A DNA stretch of 64,000 bases from Micropterix aruncella (lineage: Eukaryota; Arthropoda; Insecta; Lepidoptera; Micropterigidae), in contig OX155954.1 in NCBI GenBank assembly GCA_944548615.1, forward strand, positions 3,577,335-3,641,334. Direction: 5' to 3'. A program made the translations under genes and the position numbers. The notes beneath the pieces are model-generated. The model was given only the letters and a program-made list of their open reading frames with translations. It did no database searches and had not been told where the DNA came from. Below are positions 24,926 to 38,285 of this stretch, in pieces; the stretch's first letter is position 1, and each line of letters starts with the position of its first letter.

Positions 24926-25815
24926 ATTTTTGCCATCTGTACCAATTGTTCTAAATAAATAAATAAACCGAACTATTTTAGAAAGGACCGACTTTGTTCA
25001 CAGTTTGTGTCTTTTGTTTGAAAACGTTGCGTACCGCTCTGGTTTAGACTGCCTGTAGCCAGAACACATTTCCTGCAATCTCTTTTGATGTCTGGAGTAA
25101 TTCAGCGAATCGCGCTAAACTTGAATCTTCCGCCGAATTTAAGTACGTCGCGCTGTTGAATGCGAGCAGTGTGTTGCGTGATTCTCCTTTGATGCAGTTT
25201 TCAAAAGCGATCCGCATGTCTGGCGGTGCTGTAGCCGAAGCAGCTTGCGCGCTCAGCCGACAGCGTGGCGTCCGCTCCAGTTAGCGCCCGCCCGTACTGT
25301 GCACGCTTATAATTCCACGTTGGCAGTTAAATTACATTTCAAAAGCCAAAGTGGGTAGCCCAGAAGCAGCCGCCGCGTCACGCGACGCGTTACTAAGCTT
25401 CGGTTGCTTTATGAAGTTGACCGCCGCGCCGCCGCACAGGCGCTCTTTTTATACGAATGCCAAGAAAAAAGGAATGTTATGTGTTTAGGATTCATGTAGT
25501 TTGTATGTTTTCCGTTTCTTTATTCCACCATAACTTCCAAACGCTTGAACTTATTTAGAAGTGTGTGATATTGTTAAAATCGTTGTCATCCCGATTGTGA
25601 TAAGGTACAAATGTCAAATAAAGTGCTCAAATGTCACTAAAGTGCTCAAATGTCAAATAAATAATTATATAAATGTCCAAATTTGGATAAATATATCGTG
25701 TTTAAATGTTAAAGGTTTATTGTTTTTCTTTTTGCTGGATTTAATGGAAATGTACGAATTGCCCTTTGAAAATTAATATTATTTTTACCGCAAAACATTG
25801 TTCTATTATGTTAAC
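24926..25815. other. GC-balanced block, no gene seen
   Basis: 25060-25460 is clearly richer in GC (GTGACGCGGCGGC-type text) than its flanks, with no long frame. It is a candidate regulatory or untranslated region. Confidence 0.4.
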
Positions 25816-25892
25816 CCGTTGAGTATGAGTCAATCAAATCTGGTCGCGAAACAATTATCCGTTGAGTACGAGTCGACCAAATCTGGTCGCGC
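25816..25892 (+). repeat. 43-bp tandem duplication
   Basis: CCGTTGAGTATGAGTC..AAATCTGGTCGCG occurs twice (25816 and 25859). Confidence 0.7.
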
Positions 25893-26085
25893 GTTTTTTT
25901 CACTTCTTTGACGTTCTCATATTTATTCATAATTATGTAATTGTTTTACAAAATGATATTTCAATATTCTATATTCGAAATTTCAATGCAATCATCGTGC
26001 AGTTGTTCTTTTTATGATTGGTGTAGTAGTTTCGTAGTTATAGTACTTTAAGTCGATGTCGCCGAAAATCCTGCAAAAGAGACAG
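25893..26085 (+). repeat. Dispersed repeat family A, copy 2
   Basis: This is the partner of 2461-2660, directly preceded by a 43-bp tandem duplication. Confidence 0.7.
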
Positions 26086-26335
26086 ATGCATCCATGAAAA
26101 TACCCATTTACTCCATAGTTGTAAGATATTGCTTCAAGCTAGCCCATTTGTTAATAATTATAATTATATATTATTATTTATTATTAATATTTTTTAAACT
26201 GTGATAAAACGATGTAAGATTTTCAACAGCAATGCTTCTAATTAAATTCCTTAAATTTAAACTCCTTACTATAAAAGTGTGTATAAGTCCTTACGCAATT
26301 TGATTATTTAAAAATCATCGATATCAGTCGATGTC

Positions 26336-26743
26336 TAAGGCTTAGAAGAACTCACGGCGCGGTTTTCTCCTGCGCCAGCCGCGGTTGCGGGTCAATTTTT
26401 TTGTTTTAAAAATCACGACACCCCAGGTTTGCGCGGTCACGTACCTGCCGCGGTAGCGGGATGCCTCGCAAACTTAGCGGGAGAAAATCTCAAGACGCGC
26501 GGTTAATCGAGATTGTCAATGGCCACATCCGCGCGCTGGCGGGTGGGTGACTGTTGCGCGCACGGGTTGACTAGCAGCCCGTAGACGCCGCAGACACCGC
26601 GATTTAACCAGGGCGCCGCGGGCGAAAATCGCGTCGTGAAAATAGCGACTCATTTCTACATACATATGTGCATTATACGGAGGCCGCGGCACACAACCGC
26701 GGCGGGTGCGGGTAAAAACCGCGCCGTAAGTTTTAAGCCTTAA
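26336..26743. mobile_element. GC-rich TIR element (~408 bp)
   Basis: The outer inverted repeats TAAGGCTTAGAAGAACTCAC / inverse, followed by GGCGCGGTTTT.. and ..AACCGCGG, span about 50 bp each side. The body is unusually CpG- and GC-rich (CGCGCGCTGGCGGG, CCGCGGCACAC). The GC island here is therefore a transposon and not a promoter. There is no ORF. Confidence 0.65.
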
Positions 26744-28235
26744 GCTTCTTTACTAGTCCATGTATTTGAATATTTTTCATTTCATGAACGTACGGAACCT
26801 ACGGGGTGGGAGTCCGACTCGCACTTGTGCGGCTTTTTGTGGTATGCGATACAGTCTCACCATGCGATACAGTCTTCTTATACGATATAGTCCATTATGC
26901 GATACAGATTCACTAGTCAAACAGGCAAACAAAAGGCAATAAAAACGACCATTATTTAGTATTTACATAATAAACTCTAGAACTTTGGACATCTGTATGT
27001 GCTCGAATAACGGCCTAAGTTCTGTTTGTTGAATACGGTAGTCGAGTTAGTAACTCAAAAATAACATAAAAAATGTACCATCCACGATCGATTACATATC
27101 CCAAGTTGTCTGCGGGAAACTTGAGCACATGGTAAAAGTAGTTCCACTCACAAATGTGAACTTTTAAAATAAGTAAACCCGTATTTTTAGGGAGCAGCTA
27201 GAATACCGGTTCTCGTTACACTCTCAGATGGCGACTAATTGAAAACGACCGACAGTGTGACGACACGGGGGAATTCAAGGTGGGGGGAGGGCGGAACACT
27301 GCCAACGCTGGGTGTCATTCAGCTAGTGCATTATAAATCCACTTTAGTCGATTCTAGACATATAGAGCGCCACTAGAACTGTTGTGTAAAAACAAAGCAA
27401 ACGGAGAGCGGCGCCGGCGTCCGCGACTGCACAGACAACATAATCCGTCGTAGCACCAGTTTCTCATTCGTCCCTGTCTCGTGAAACGGGCCTTTCGTTG
27501 GCCAGCGGCCAAGCGGTAGCTGGCCATAATTAATTGGTCAAGACACATAAATCATGTACCTGGATATTTAGAACTGATACAAGTGACACATACATCATAT
27601 ACCTGGATATTTGAAAAGTCATACAAGTTTACGCGCCCTGATTGGCAGCAGCAACATTAGATACTTCTAAACTATAAATCCCTAATTTCCAAGTTAAACA
27701 GGGTCTGGCAGAAAGGGAGGTTTGATGTTTTTGAGATGACTATAATATGTTTTAGTAGTAGATGTAGATTCGTAGATGATTAAAAGTAGAATCTTGGTTT
27801 TCCGATGGTTATTTTGAATTTTAATCATTGCTATATTAAAATATTAATACCATACCATTTCCATGTGTGTATGTATGTCCAAAACTTTATTTCATAGTTT
27901 TTAATTTCATTTAAGGTTCATTTCAGATTTTTTTATTTTATTTAATGACGTTTTAACTGTCTTGCCGTAAACTTTTTATTTTTTATTTTTTGAAATTTTA
28001 CCCAGAGTATCTAAACAGATACTAAAGCTGCAGATACAGATAGTATAGTATGAATGAAAACGAGACCACTTTACTTATTGGCGAGCACCTATCCTGGAAT
28101 CCTTGGGTAAAAGAAGTTGGTCGCAAAATCATCATTCCTTTAAACACTTGCACTTTTTAAAATTATATCTCTTACAGTAATGAGCCACCTTAATGTCTAA
28201 CGACAGTTATTTTACAGGCGGCCAGATTTAATAAC
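26744..28235. other. No gene seen
   Basis: Has CGATACAGT repeats at 26840-26905 and a G-rich patch at 27265-27300. The ORF 27354-27548 is unsupported. Confidence 0.5.
27546..27630 (+). repeat. ~43-bp tandem duplication
   Basis: CATAAATCATGTACCTGGAT / CATACATCATATACCTGGAT each run to ATACAAG. Confidence 0.65.
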
Positions 28236-28312
28236 ATCACGCGGTAGTACTCAGGCGGTCACCCATCCAAGTACTGATCACGCCCGACGTTGCTTATTTT
28301 GGGTATGAGGTA
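28236..28312 (-). pseudogene. Partial 5S rRNA-like sequence
   Basis: CACGCGGTAGTACTCAGGCG, GTCACCCATCCAAGTACTGA and CGCCCGACGTTGCTTA match the 3' two-thirds of 5S rRNA on the minus strand. The 5' third is missing. Confidence 0.65.
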
Positions 28313-29770
<1,458 letters not shown>

Positions 29771-29799
29771 TAAATAAAAAAAGTCTTTGTTTTCCAGTT

Positions 29800-30215
29800 T
29801 TCTGTATCTTGTCACAATTTCACTTTTTCGGCCCACCAACCAATTAGGAGGTAAAGATTTGTGAACGCGCAAAAAAATATTTTCGATATGAAGAGTGAAA
29901 TATATATTTGAGCCCCCCCCCCCCCCCCCCCCGAGACGATTAGGACCATTTTCAGACCGAAGTCTGTCTGGGTGACTGTGTGTGTAAGCCTCAACGATAG
30001 CGTCTATAGTGCTTAATCCGATTGAGCTGAAATTTGGTATGCAGGCGTCTATTGGTCCACCAGGAGGCGCGCTAGTCATACTTCAATCTCGAAATATTGG
30101 ACTTGAAATTCGGTACACAGGTTTCGAGTTAAGTCGAAACCAATATTATGACATTTTCGTTGGAATATCTCATAGTACGGCCCTTACAAGCGGCGACGCT
30201 TGCGATGCGTGGCTC
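29800..30215 (+). repeat. Dispersed repeat family E, copy 1
   Basis: CCAACCAATTAGGAGG, GAGACGATTAGGACCATTTTC, GGGTGACTGTGTGTG, TTGAGCTGAAATTTGGTATG and GGAATATCTCATA all occur, inverted, at 46900-47290. A 20-base C run (29913-29932) has expanded where the other copy has six. Confidence 0.72.
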
Positions 30216-30959
30216 GTTCGAATTTAAAATTCGTAGTCTGAATAAATTCAATGAGATGACACGCGTTTGAAATTCAAATTTCCGTTGCGTTGCGTCGCAA
30301 ATTAACAGGAATTATCGCCAACTACACATCGACTTTATATATGAATAACATATTCAGAATACAGATGAAATAAGTCCATGACACAACCGATTTTTTTAGA
30401 TTAACTCACATTACCTCTTCCGGACTTTTATTCTAGTTATTTTATAAATGCTGAATTCGGCAACAATCGCAATCCTATTTCACGCCTCGATAGGAACGGA
30501 ACCCGAGCCGGTGATAATGATGCCGCAAGCAAGGGGGGTCACCGCTGCGCAGAGCAACGGGTGGGGATAGATGAAAAGGACAAGGCAAATTGAAGATGAT
30601 TGAATGCTTCCATCGGAGCCCGGCCTCTATTTAAGCTCGTCCACCAGGGAATAAATGGATTTCGCTAGGTTCGTTAGGAGAACGGAACGGAAATTAATAA
30701 ATTTACCGCGGGCTAACGCTATTTTCCCCCCGAGAAAGAAATTATATAGTTATTGCTGGATTCGCGTAGAAGTTTTAACATTTAACGCGAATTATCTTCG
30801 CTGACGAGCCCGCTGGATCAAGCTTTTGCAAAAATAAGCACCTAGCGCCAGAAAAAAAGGTTTTTGTAATAAGTTGGTTGCGCTGTTAGGTAGCTTGGCT
30901 TTTTACCTTCCCCTGGCTGCCCGAAACGATACAGTCGGACGTTTAGTTTGTGCGTGACA
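30216..30959. other. No gene seen
   Basis: 30460-30830 is GC-balanced and may be conserved non-coding sequence. Confidence 0.45.
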
Positions 30960-31176
30960 CGCGTTAGCCGTGGTCGTCTCCACGTCGGCCGCCGCCACCG
31001 AAAGCGGTTCTTCCTACAGAGTTTATGCCTACCGGGATCATAATCAACAAAGCCTCTTACTGTGAGACAATGAAAAGACTTGACAGAGCGATCCAAATCG
31101 AAGATGAGGCATGCCGACGAAGGGGTTTGCCATCTGCATGGCAACGCTCGGCCCCATGTTGTCAAATAGGGTCTAA
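30960..31176 (+). pseudogene. mariner-type transposase remnant
   Basis: A plus-strand frame gives INKASYCETMKRLDRAIQ. After a one-base frame change it continues as VCHLHGNARPHVVK. These match the segment around the second catalytic Asp of mariner transposases (usual form LHDNARPH). Here the Asp is replaced by Gly (HGN), so the copy is inactive. The next sequence is interrupted at 31177 by a foldback MITE, so only about 70 codons survive. Confidence 0.65.
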
Positions 31177-31481
31177 GGGGCTCCTTAGACGATCAAGCAT
31201 GCTTGACAAGCATCGCGTGGCGGGCTGGAAGAGGATCGTAAACCACAGGAAAAATGCAAATATTTTAAAAAATACCAAAAATGCCTAATTTTGTAGTTTA
31301 TACCAGGGATTAACTTTAATTAGACGTAATTGATTGATGAATGAGGTGACTCCCTGGTATAAACTACAAAATTAGGCATTTTTGGTAAATATAAAAAAAT
31401 GCATATTTCCTGCGGTTTACGATCCCCTCCCAGCCCGCGACGCAATGATTGTCAAGCATACTTGATCGTCTAGAGAGCCCC
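31177..31481. mobile_element. Foldback MITE, Harbinger-like, copy 1 (305 bp)
   Basis: Arms of about 140 bp are near-perfect inverted repeats. The outer ends are GGGGCTC..TAGACGATCAAG and the inverse. TAA lies directly on both sides (31174-31176 and 31482-31484), as for the TWA target of PIF/Harbinger elements. There is no coding capacity. It interrupts the mariner remnant on its left. Confidence 0.8.
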
Positions 31482-31484
31482 TAA

Positions 31485-31565
31485 TGCTGTAAAATAAATC
31501 TTATTATTGGTATCATTGGTTAAACTATCGAGTTTGTATAATCAATAAGTCCTTTATAACAAGTA
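31485..31565. repeat. Fragment of the 330-bp family
   Basis: TTATTATTGGTATCATTGGT, TATAATCAATAAGTCCTTTA match the 3' half of the family. It lies directly right of MITE copy 1. Confidence 0.5.
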
Positions 31566-31974
31566 AATGTATTAAAAGGAATAAGAAACACGACTGCCGT
31601 TACAAAAAATTAACTGTATTTAACATTATTTTTATGACGGTTTTTTAAATGAAATATTTGTGGTTTATTTATTTATGCGTATATACATATATATTTTCGG
31701 AATGTACTCAAACAAACCTTTCATTTGACACTACACACGAAATATTTATGTTGATTTATTGACATTTGGAGATTTGGACATTTAGACAACTATTTACTTA
31801 ATATTTAGACAGATAAGGTGACATAACGATTCTAACAATACCACACACTCGGTTTAAGAGTTTAAAAGTTATGGTGGAATAAAGAAACGAAAAACATATT
31901 TGTACATAGATGAACCCTGAACATACTACACTCCTTTTTTGTTGGGCAGTCGTGTAAAAAACCTTTATTATCAC

Positions 31975-33132
31975 TCTATACTAATATTATAGAGAAGTCA
32001 TGTAAGTTTGTATGTAGGGGGTAATCTCCGAAACTACTGTTACGATTTCAATTCTAAAAATTCTTTCACTAATGGAAAGCTCCATTATCGATGAGTGCTT
32101 TGGGCTATATTTTATTGTGATAAATTGTGGTTTTCAATACCAAAACATGATATTTGTAAATCAAGTCGGAGAAAATAAGCTGGTGAGTTGCTTTAGCGGC
32201 GTGCGCTGATGAAACGGTTTGATTTATGTGAAACAATATATGACCAAAACATCGGTCTCAAAGAGATCTATATAAAAAAGTCAGCGAAAGCATATAATTA
32301 ACTGCTTTTATATCTCAAAACGTAGGCAGTGTTTATTGCAGACATTAGCAATAAAATAAGAATCCTTATCAAAATTAATTAATCCATTATCACGGGTGGT
32401 TAATAATTAGCCATTTATTGTAAGTTTTTAGGTAGTATAGTTATAGAGTTATCATGAAATTAGTAACGCGTGCAAGCACCCCGGGATACCTAGCAGGCGG
32501 TGGCAGCGGCGGCTGCTGGCCCAGCAAGGTCAGCGTTCAGCGAAGGGGGCGCAAATGGCGAAGAACAAGACGCGTACATCTACCATATAGGTAGCGTGCA
32601 TCTGATAAAGATAAGATTAAAGTATTGATTTCCAATACAACCATAACAATTGTGTAGGAAAGACATTAATTAATCTTAAACTAGTTACTCAATTTAGCCA
32701 AGAGATGATATACAATATATAACTTTAAACTTGCCAATTTACAAATACAAAGACTATATCATAGCAGTTTACAACAAAACAATTAACGGTATTTGTTAAT
32801 TGTTTAACGGTATTTGGTAATTAAATTAAATGGGTAGATACGATGCTATGTATTTTCAAAATATTTTAAGAAGTCTTTATATACATGTTGACTCAGATAG
32901 ACTCGGATGCATCTCTTAAAAATATCGATGTTTCTAATCGCTTTTAATCTTGACGGGGGACGACGAAAATATCGATGTTTCTAATCTTTCTAATCGCTTT
33001 TAATTTTAAGGAGGGATGTCTTGCACTATATATCTAAAGGTAGCGTCTAAAAAGGCAAATAAACGCCACAGTACTTAATTTAACAGATCGATTCGAAACT
33101 TTTCGCAAAGCGAAGCCGCGGGCAAAAGCTAG
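31975..33132 (+). mobile_element. Non-autonomous Helitron, copy 1
   Basis: The 5' end starts TCTATACTAATATTATAGAG and continues with the CCGAAACTACTG and AATGGAAAGCTCC blocks typical of lepidopteran Helitrons. The 3' end is a short GC-rich hairpin region, GCGAAGCCGCGGGCAAAAG, closing with CTAG and followed by T. It encodes no Rep/helicase. A GC-rich patch at 32458-32600 differs from the AT-rich body and holds a 47-codon ORF (starting MKLVTRASTPGYLAG). Short internal duplications occur at 32780-32825 and 32915-33010. Confidence 0.85.
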
Positions 33133-36100
33133 TGTTATTATGAATGGCCAAATAAATTGCTATTAGATTCGTAGTATTCGCCACTTGCATTTTGTCGGCG
33201 CATAAGGGTTACCAAATCGTACTACGTAGTTGAGCAATCGAATACAATATTTAATCAATGCTGCAACCAGGACGCTTGATACCAGGTTACGCCGTGAGAT
33301 TAACGATACTATTTCGTTCAGCATACCTATAGGAGAAGATAGGTCGATTTTAAGTAGGGATATGCAAAATTAATTCCGCGAGGCATGGCTGCACCTTATC
33401 AGATCTAGGGGCGCCTCATTCGTTAATAATTGAATTCCAGCTGAGCTATCACATGATTGATTGGGTCGAATGGATTTCACTCCGTCGCGCAGAGACAAGT
33501 ACAATCCCACCGGATGAAGTATTCGCTATTGCCGGAATATTATAATTGGGCGACGCGGCTCGCCGGAATTCAATTTGACAGGAAATCCCTCGAGCGTCTC
33601 AGGGCTGAAAGCATTTTTCGGTCATGAGAAGAGATTCACGATTTTTTTGTGAACCCTGGTAAAAAGTCGTGGTATTGAGTTATGACAGTGTGTATATTTA
33701 TTAAATATGTAGACGTTTATTTGTTTGTAAAGGAGAATTGGACACAAATGCATGGAACCTGGTACCGGCAACAAACGAAATGAATGATACATCGTTGAAA
33801 AGGTATTTTCGTGTAAAATAATAATAACCGTGGCGCTAGTCCCAAATCGCTGTCCGATCGTAGTAAACCTACCTTGAAAGTTATTTTTTTAATGCGTTTT
33901 ATGTCACTTTCTTCCTCGGTATAGACAATCAAATAATCCAATCGTTAAATATTCAAATCCAATAGAAAGCCAAGGTCAACAAATAAAACGGGTAACAGAG
34001 TCTAATATAATGCCAGTCTAAAGTCGACGTGAACAATGGGAAGGGAGACAACGTAACTTAACTTACTTATCAGCGAACGACTGGCAAGGCAACCTGCGCA
34101 AGCGCCTCAGCATGCCCGCCTCCCGCGCCAAGGAGCGGGGGAGGGAACAATACCTAACCGGTTCCTGCGTTACTAGTCATCTGCTTACTTACAGTCAGGT
34201 TTAATAGCAATAATAATAAAAATCTTGCTTGAATATGATATATCAATCGATGGATTTGTATTGATTTTTTTATAAAATAGATAGACCTTTAAAACTACTT
34301 GACTGATTTTGATGTGATTTTCATCATACACTAGTTATTTTTTTAGGTCAAAATCTGCGCTAATATCAAAATCGGTGAATCTGAATCGGAGATATGATTT
34401 TTTATAAATCTATTTCGAGCTAAAAATCCAGTATCTTCTGAAGAGTATACTCAAGTGTCTTTACTGAAAGGGCATTTTTTTAGGGACTGAATCAGTACAA
34501 CGAAATAGGCAACTTTTGATAAAAACAAAAAAATGTATTTTTGTTAAAAAAAATGTTTTTTTGCTTTTTTATATATTTAAAAATTTGAAGAAGTTGACTG
34601 GTAAATAGAGGTTTGAGAAGAGTTTGAGCGCGCTCCGCCATCTAGCGGCAGGTAATATAGCGTATAAAAACAATATTAGCGACAGTTTACCTACCGATAG
34701 ATAGCGCTTCGTGATCACAGCTTTTATAGTAGTAAATAAAATTTTAAAAAAAAAACAAAAAAAAAATTTTTTTCTTCAAAATTTGTTTTTCAGATTTTTT
34801 AAATGTTTTATCAAAAGTGGCTTACTTTGCTGTACTGAGTCACCCACTAATAAAAATGCCCGTGCAGTAAAAACACCCCATATTTCAAAACGGACAATTA
34901 TATCGGTTTGTCGTCATAGTATGTTTTTATTCGCTTGAAAAGAGCTATGCAACGATCTATGACTTGATTGGACATGGTACCAAAACTCCCATTCTCCTTT
35001 AAAAAACGTTAAATAAATTATTATTCTTTTTGCACTTAATAGTATACGTACAATAGGCGGGCTTATCGACTACTCGTTCAATCTCTAACAATCAAGTCAT
35101 ATTTTTAATTACGGATAATTATTTGGCAGTGGAAATTAAACGGAAAGAAAAAATACAATAATAAAAGAGAAACAGTAGCAATATAAGTCTGGAAGGTCGA
35201 AGGATAAGGGGGGGAGAATGAAGGTAAAAAGAAGGAGACGACTGATTACGTTTTGGCACATAGAAATTGTTTCCTTAATGATGCTTTAAATGAAGATATA
35301 GAAGATACTTTAAAGGAAGAGAACAGGTGCTGACTAGTTAGGAGTGACGCAGAATCATAGTGTTTTTAAAATTTTCTAAAGTATTTTCGCAGAAGACAAC
35401 GCAGAAGTCAACTCCGAAGCTTCCGATCTGGGTCACTCATGACAGAGAGACTGCTGAATGACCAACACCAGTTGCTGACCCCTGTCTCGCCACGACCCGA
35501 ACGTTGCCAACCTTCAATTTTGGCATGACACTATTAAATATTTCATTTATTTTAATTGCTGACCGTATAAGTTCGCAATGTCGATCCCGCGGCGTATCAC
35601 TCGGAATTTATTTGTCTCTTCCATACACCTAAGTACGTTATTATACTAGAAATAGCTCACTTCCCTGTCGCTAGAGGTTATTCTCATTTTAAGAATATCA
35701 CCGATCTTTGCCATGCGTAAAATTTAGGTCGACGATATGACGCGTTTTAATCGCTGAAAATGTCAATTAACAATGTTAATAATCTCGTTCGCACAACCAT
35801 TGTCATTACGCTAGAAAGAGTACGACACGAAATACGACAAGAAAGACTACGATTAATTTGCTATTAAATTCTCTGTAATCGTGTCTGTCTTTGTTGTTGT
35901 CGATCCTAGACTATTGATAGATCTGTACTGCAGATGTAGCGTAGTAGACTAGACTAGAGTAGACTACCGTAGATGTAGATACCCACGAAGCATTTTTGGA
36001 AAAACTGGAGAGACTGTAAAATATTTCCATTCGATTTATTTTTAACTTATGCAAGTTCAGCCTTATTTTGGTTTCGAAGCAAGCTTCAGTAGTTAATGAT

Positions 36101-36137
36101 TCGACACCGATGAGATGCTCACACGGTTTGCTTACCG
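33133..36137. other. No gene seen
   Basis: Contains repeat F copy 1 and a Helitron-like phrase (AAACTACTTGACTGATTTTG) at about 34293. CCGCCATCTAGCGGCAG at 34636 holds an inverted CTCF-like core. Confidence 0.45.
33592..33715 (+). repeat. Direct repeat F, copy 1
   Basis: GAGCGTCTCAGGGCTGAAAG, TTTTTTGTGAACCCTGG, GGTATTGAGTTATGACAGTG. It recurs at 36138-36265. Confidence 0.65.
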
Positions 36138-36265
36138 AGCGTCCTAGGGCTGAACGCATTTTTCAGTCACGATTTCTTTGTGAATACTGATGAAAAGTCG
36201 TTGGTATTGAGTTATGACAGTGTGCATTCCTAAGGTGCAGTAATGTTTATATATTTATGCATGTA
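36138..36265 (+). repeat. Direct repeat F, copy 2
   Basis: GAGCGTCCTAGGGCTGAACG, TTTCTTTGTGAATACTG, GGTATTGAGTTATGACAGTG. It lies about 360 bp left of the ratchet-like splice motif. Confidence 0.65.
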
Positions 36266-37459
36266 GAAATTTATTTTTCCGCTCTTCAAGAATAGTTACT
36301 TATGGGAACGGCTATTAAATGTATAGCAAACAGGCCGTTATTAAGGGGTTTATATTCTAGTTTTAAATATCTCAAAAACGAAAATCAATGTAACGAACCA
36401 CAAAGAGAAATGGATCCTATCCTCAAAGGCGGTAATTATGCAGTCGGGAAGACGTGTTCCGAGTACGGCATTTGCTAAGGTGCAGTAATTAAATTACTTG
36501 GACGCAGGGATGGTAGAGAGGAGTCTGCCTGCGGCATTCAAATTGTAGAGTGACCCCATTCAGTCAGCACAGAACGACATCGGAGTATTTCTCGCAGGCG
36601 GATACCATATTTCATTTTTAATTGGTTTTCCAGGTAAGTGTAAATTATCTAAACGGTATACGCGCAGAATGGACTCCATTTAAAGACCCTTCTGATGACT
36701 GCATGAGGACGTACCTACTCATCTGCGATTTAATTTTGCAAAGTAACTGCTCGAATAGAAGGGCCGCATTGGGAGAACGATGGTTTTCATTCGCTTTAGA
36801 TGTGGACATTAATCAAGCGAAGTATACTGAAGCCTCCCGCGCTCACCCATCTCCAGTCCGGCACCTACTTCCACCCGGTCCGTACATAACAAAACATATT
36901 CCAACAGAGTATACTTAGCACCGCTCTAAAATGTACAGTCGACAGCCGAGTAGAAACTAAATTAATTAACAAATGCATCTAAACAAATATAAAACAAACC
37001 TCCCAAAAAGCGTCCGTCTGTTTAATCACGCTAATCTTAAGAAAAGCTGCTAGACAGATTTCGACGCGGATTCACTGTTTTTAGAGCGTCCGCCATTTTC
37101 TTCGCCGTTTCTCGCGATTTTCTTGACCGCCGATCAAAACAAGTATATGGTAGATTTCGGAAACCAGTCCTATAGATTACAAAGCCAACGTGTCTACTCT
37201 TCTTCGTCTACTCTTCGTGTTCTGCCTCCGGTTATCAGGCCTTGAAATATTATATGCATAATGCTGTATCTTTCGAGATGACGCATTACATGAGCGAATT
37301 ATACGAGTCTATATTTTCCTCGATATTTCTGTGTCCCTGCTCATACGCTTGCTCATAGCCTAGTTGTGTTTGAGGTTGCAAATTGTCATCAGTCTTCTAC
37401 AGCCGAAATCCGAAAGCTGTAACTGAAGGTGTGTTTACCGGTAATTTACTTACTATCAT
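36266..37459. other. No gene called; ratchet-like motif region
   Basis: 36500-37260 is GC-balanced relative to its surroundings. ORF 36622-36918 lacks recognisable domains. Confidence 0.45.
36611..36639 (+). promoter_or_regulatory. Candidate recursive (ratchet) splice site
   Basis: A pyrimidine-rich stretch runs into TTTTCCAG, which is followed immediately by GTAAGT. A 3' splice site at 36633 is therefore joined directly to a 5' splice site at 36634. This juxtaposition is the known signature of zero-nucleotide exons used for recursive splicing of long insect introns. It agrees with a window that has very few exons. The 98-codon ORF running across it to 36918 shows no recognisable domain, though a small alternative exon here is possible. 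The host gene would be on the plus strand. Confidence 0.4.
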
Positions 37460-38060
37460 ATTGATTATATAGGTATTTATTGCTCAATGCCGTACTACGT
37501 TTTGGCAGTTACGATTTCACTACGAAAAACAACGTGTAGATGGCACCCATACCACCAAACATTGATTAATATTCTCTTCAGTAACTCAATATAGATGGCG
37601 TTCTAAACACGTCGTCATCGTATCCTATCTTAAAATAAATTAATAATAAAATAAAACGAATTTTTAAATCATAGCTCTTATTATTTTATTAATTTATATA
37701 AAGATGTCAATTTTTAATTTCGTATACAGATTGTAATACGTAATAATATGGGTTTTACTGTCCAAATGTACTAATAGATGGCATTCTAATCTCGTCTTTT
37801 TTTCTATTATGTTATCAGTATATAAATGGTATTTAAAATAAATTGTTATTATGGTTATCATTGGTTAAATAATAAGATTTTATATTCAATCAGTCAAATC
37901 TTATAAATAAAAATATCCATTATCAATGTTACTATAGATTGCTAAATAAAATTCTATTGGTTTGACCGGACAATGCTATCAGCGCCACCTGCGTATGCTA
38001 TAATGCACTATAGCATTGAGAAATGTAATGCCCAATATAATCGACGCTTTAATTTACTTG
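37460..38060. repeat. 330-bp dispersed/tandem repeat family, copy 1
   Basis: Landmarks are TAAATCATAGCTCTTATTAT, AAGATGTCAATTTTTAAT, TAGATGGCATTC, GGTTATCATTGGTTAAAT and TGCTATCAGCGCCACCTGC. All recur at 40.6 kb, 58.8-60.2 kb or both. The 5' part has extra TAGATGGCG motifs at 37595. Confidence 0.7.
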
Positions 38061-38285
38061 GATTTCAACTCATATTCATCACGTTAAGGAAAACATACAG
38101 CGCTCCCAAATATAATACAATTACATTAAATTAAATATTTCTGACCATTGACAGGTTTTAAAAAATAGTTTCAATGAGTTAAATCTTCACGCAGTGCTTA
38201 CTGAAAGGAATGGGTGTTGATGGATTTTAAATATTAATGTGCAGAACAAAAAATAAGTAAAATATACTACATAGCATAAGAAGAA

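Noticed and set aside
36622..36918. 98-codon plus ORF
   Set aside because: No domain recognised; the AG|GTAAGT at its start fits a ratchet site better than an exon start.
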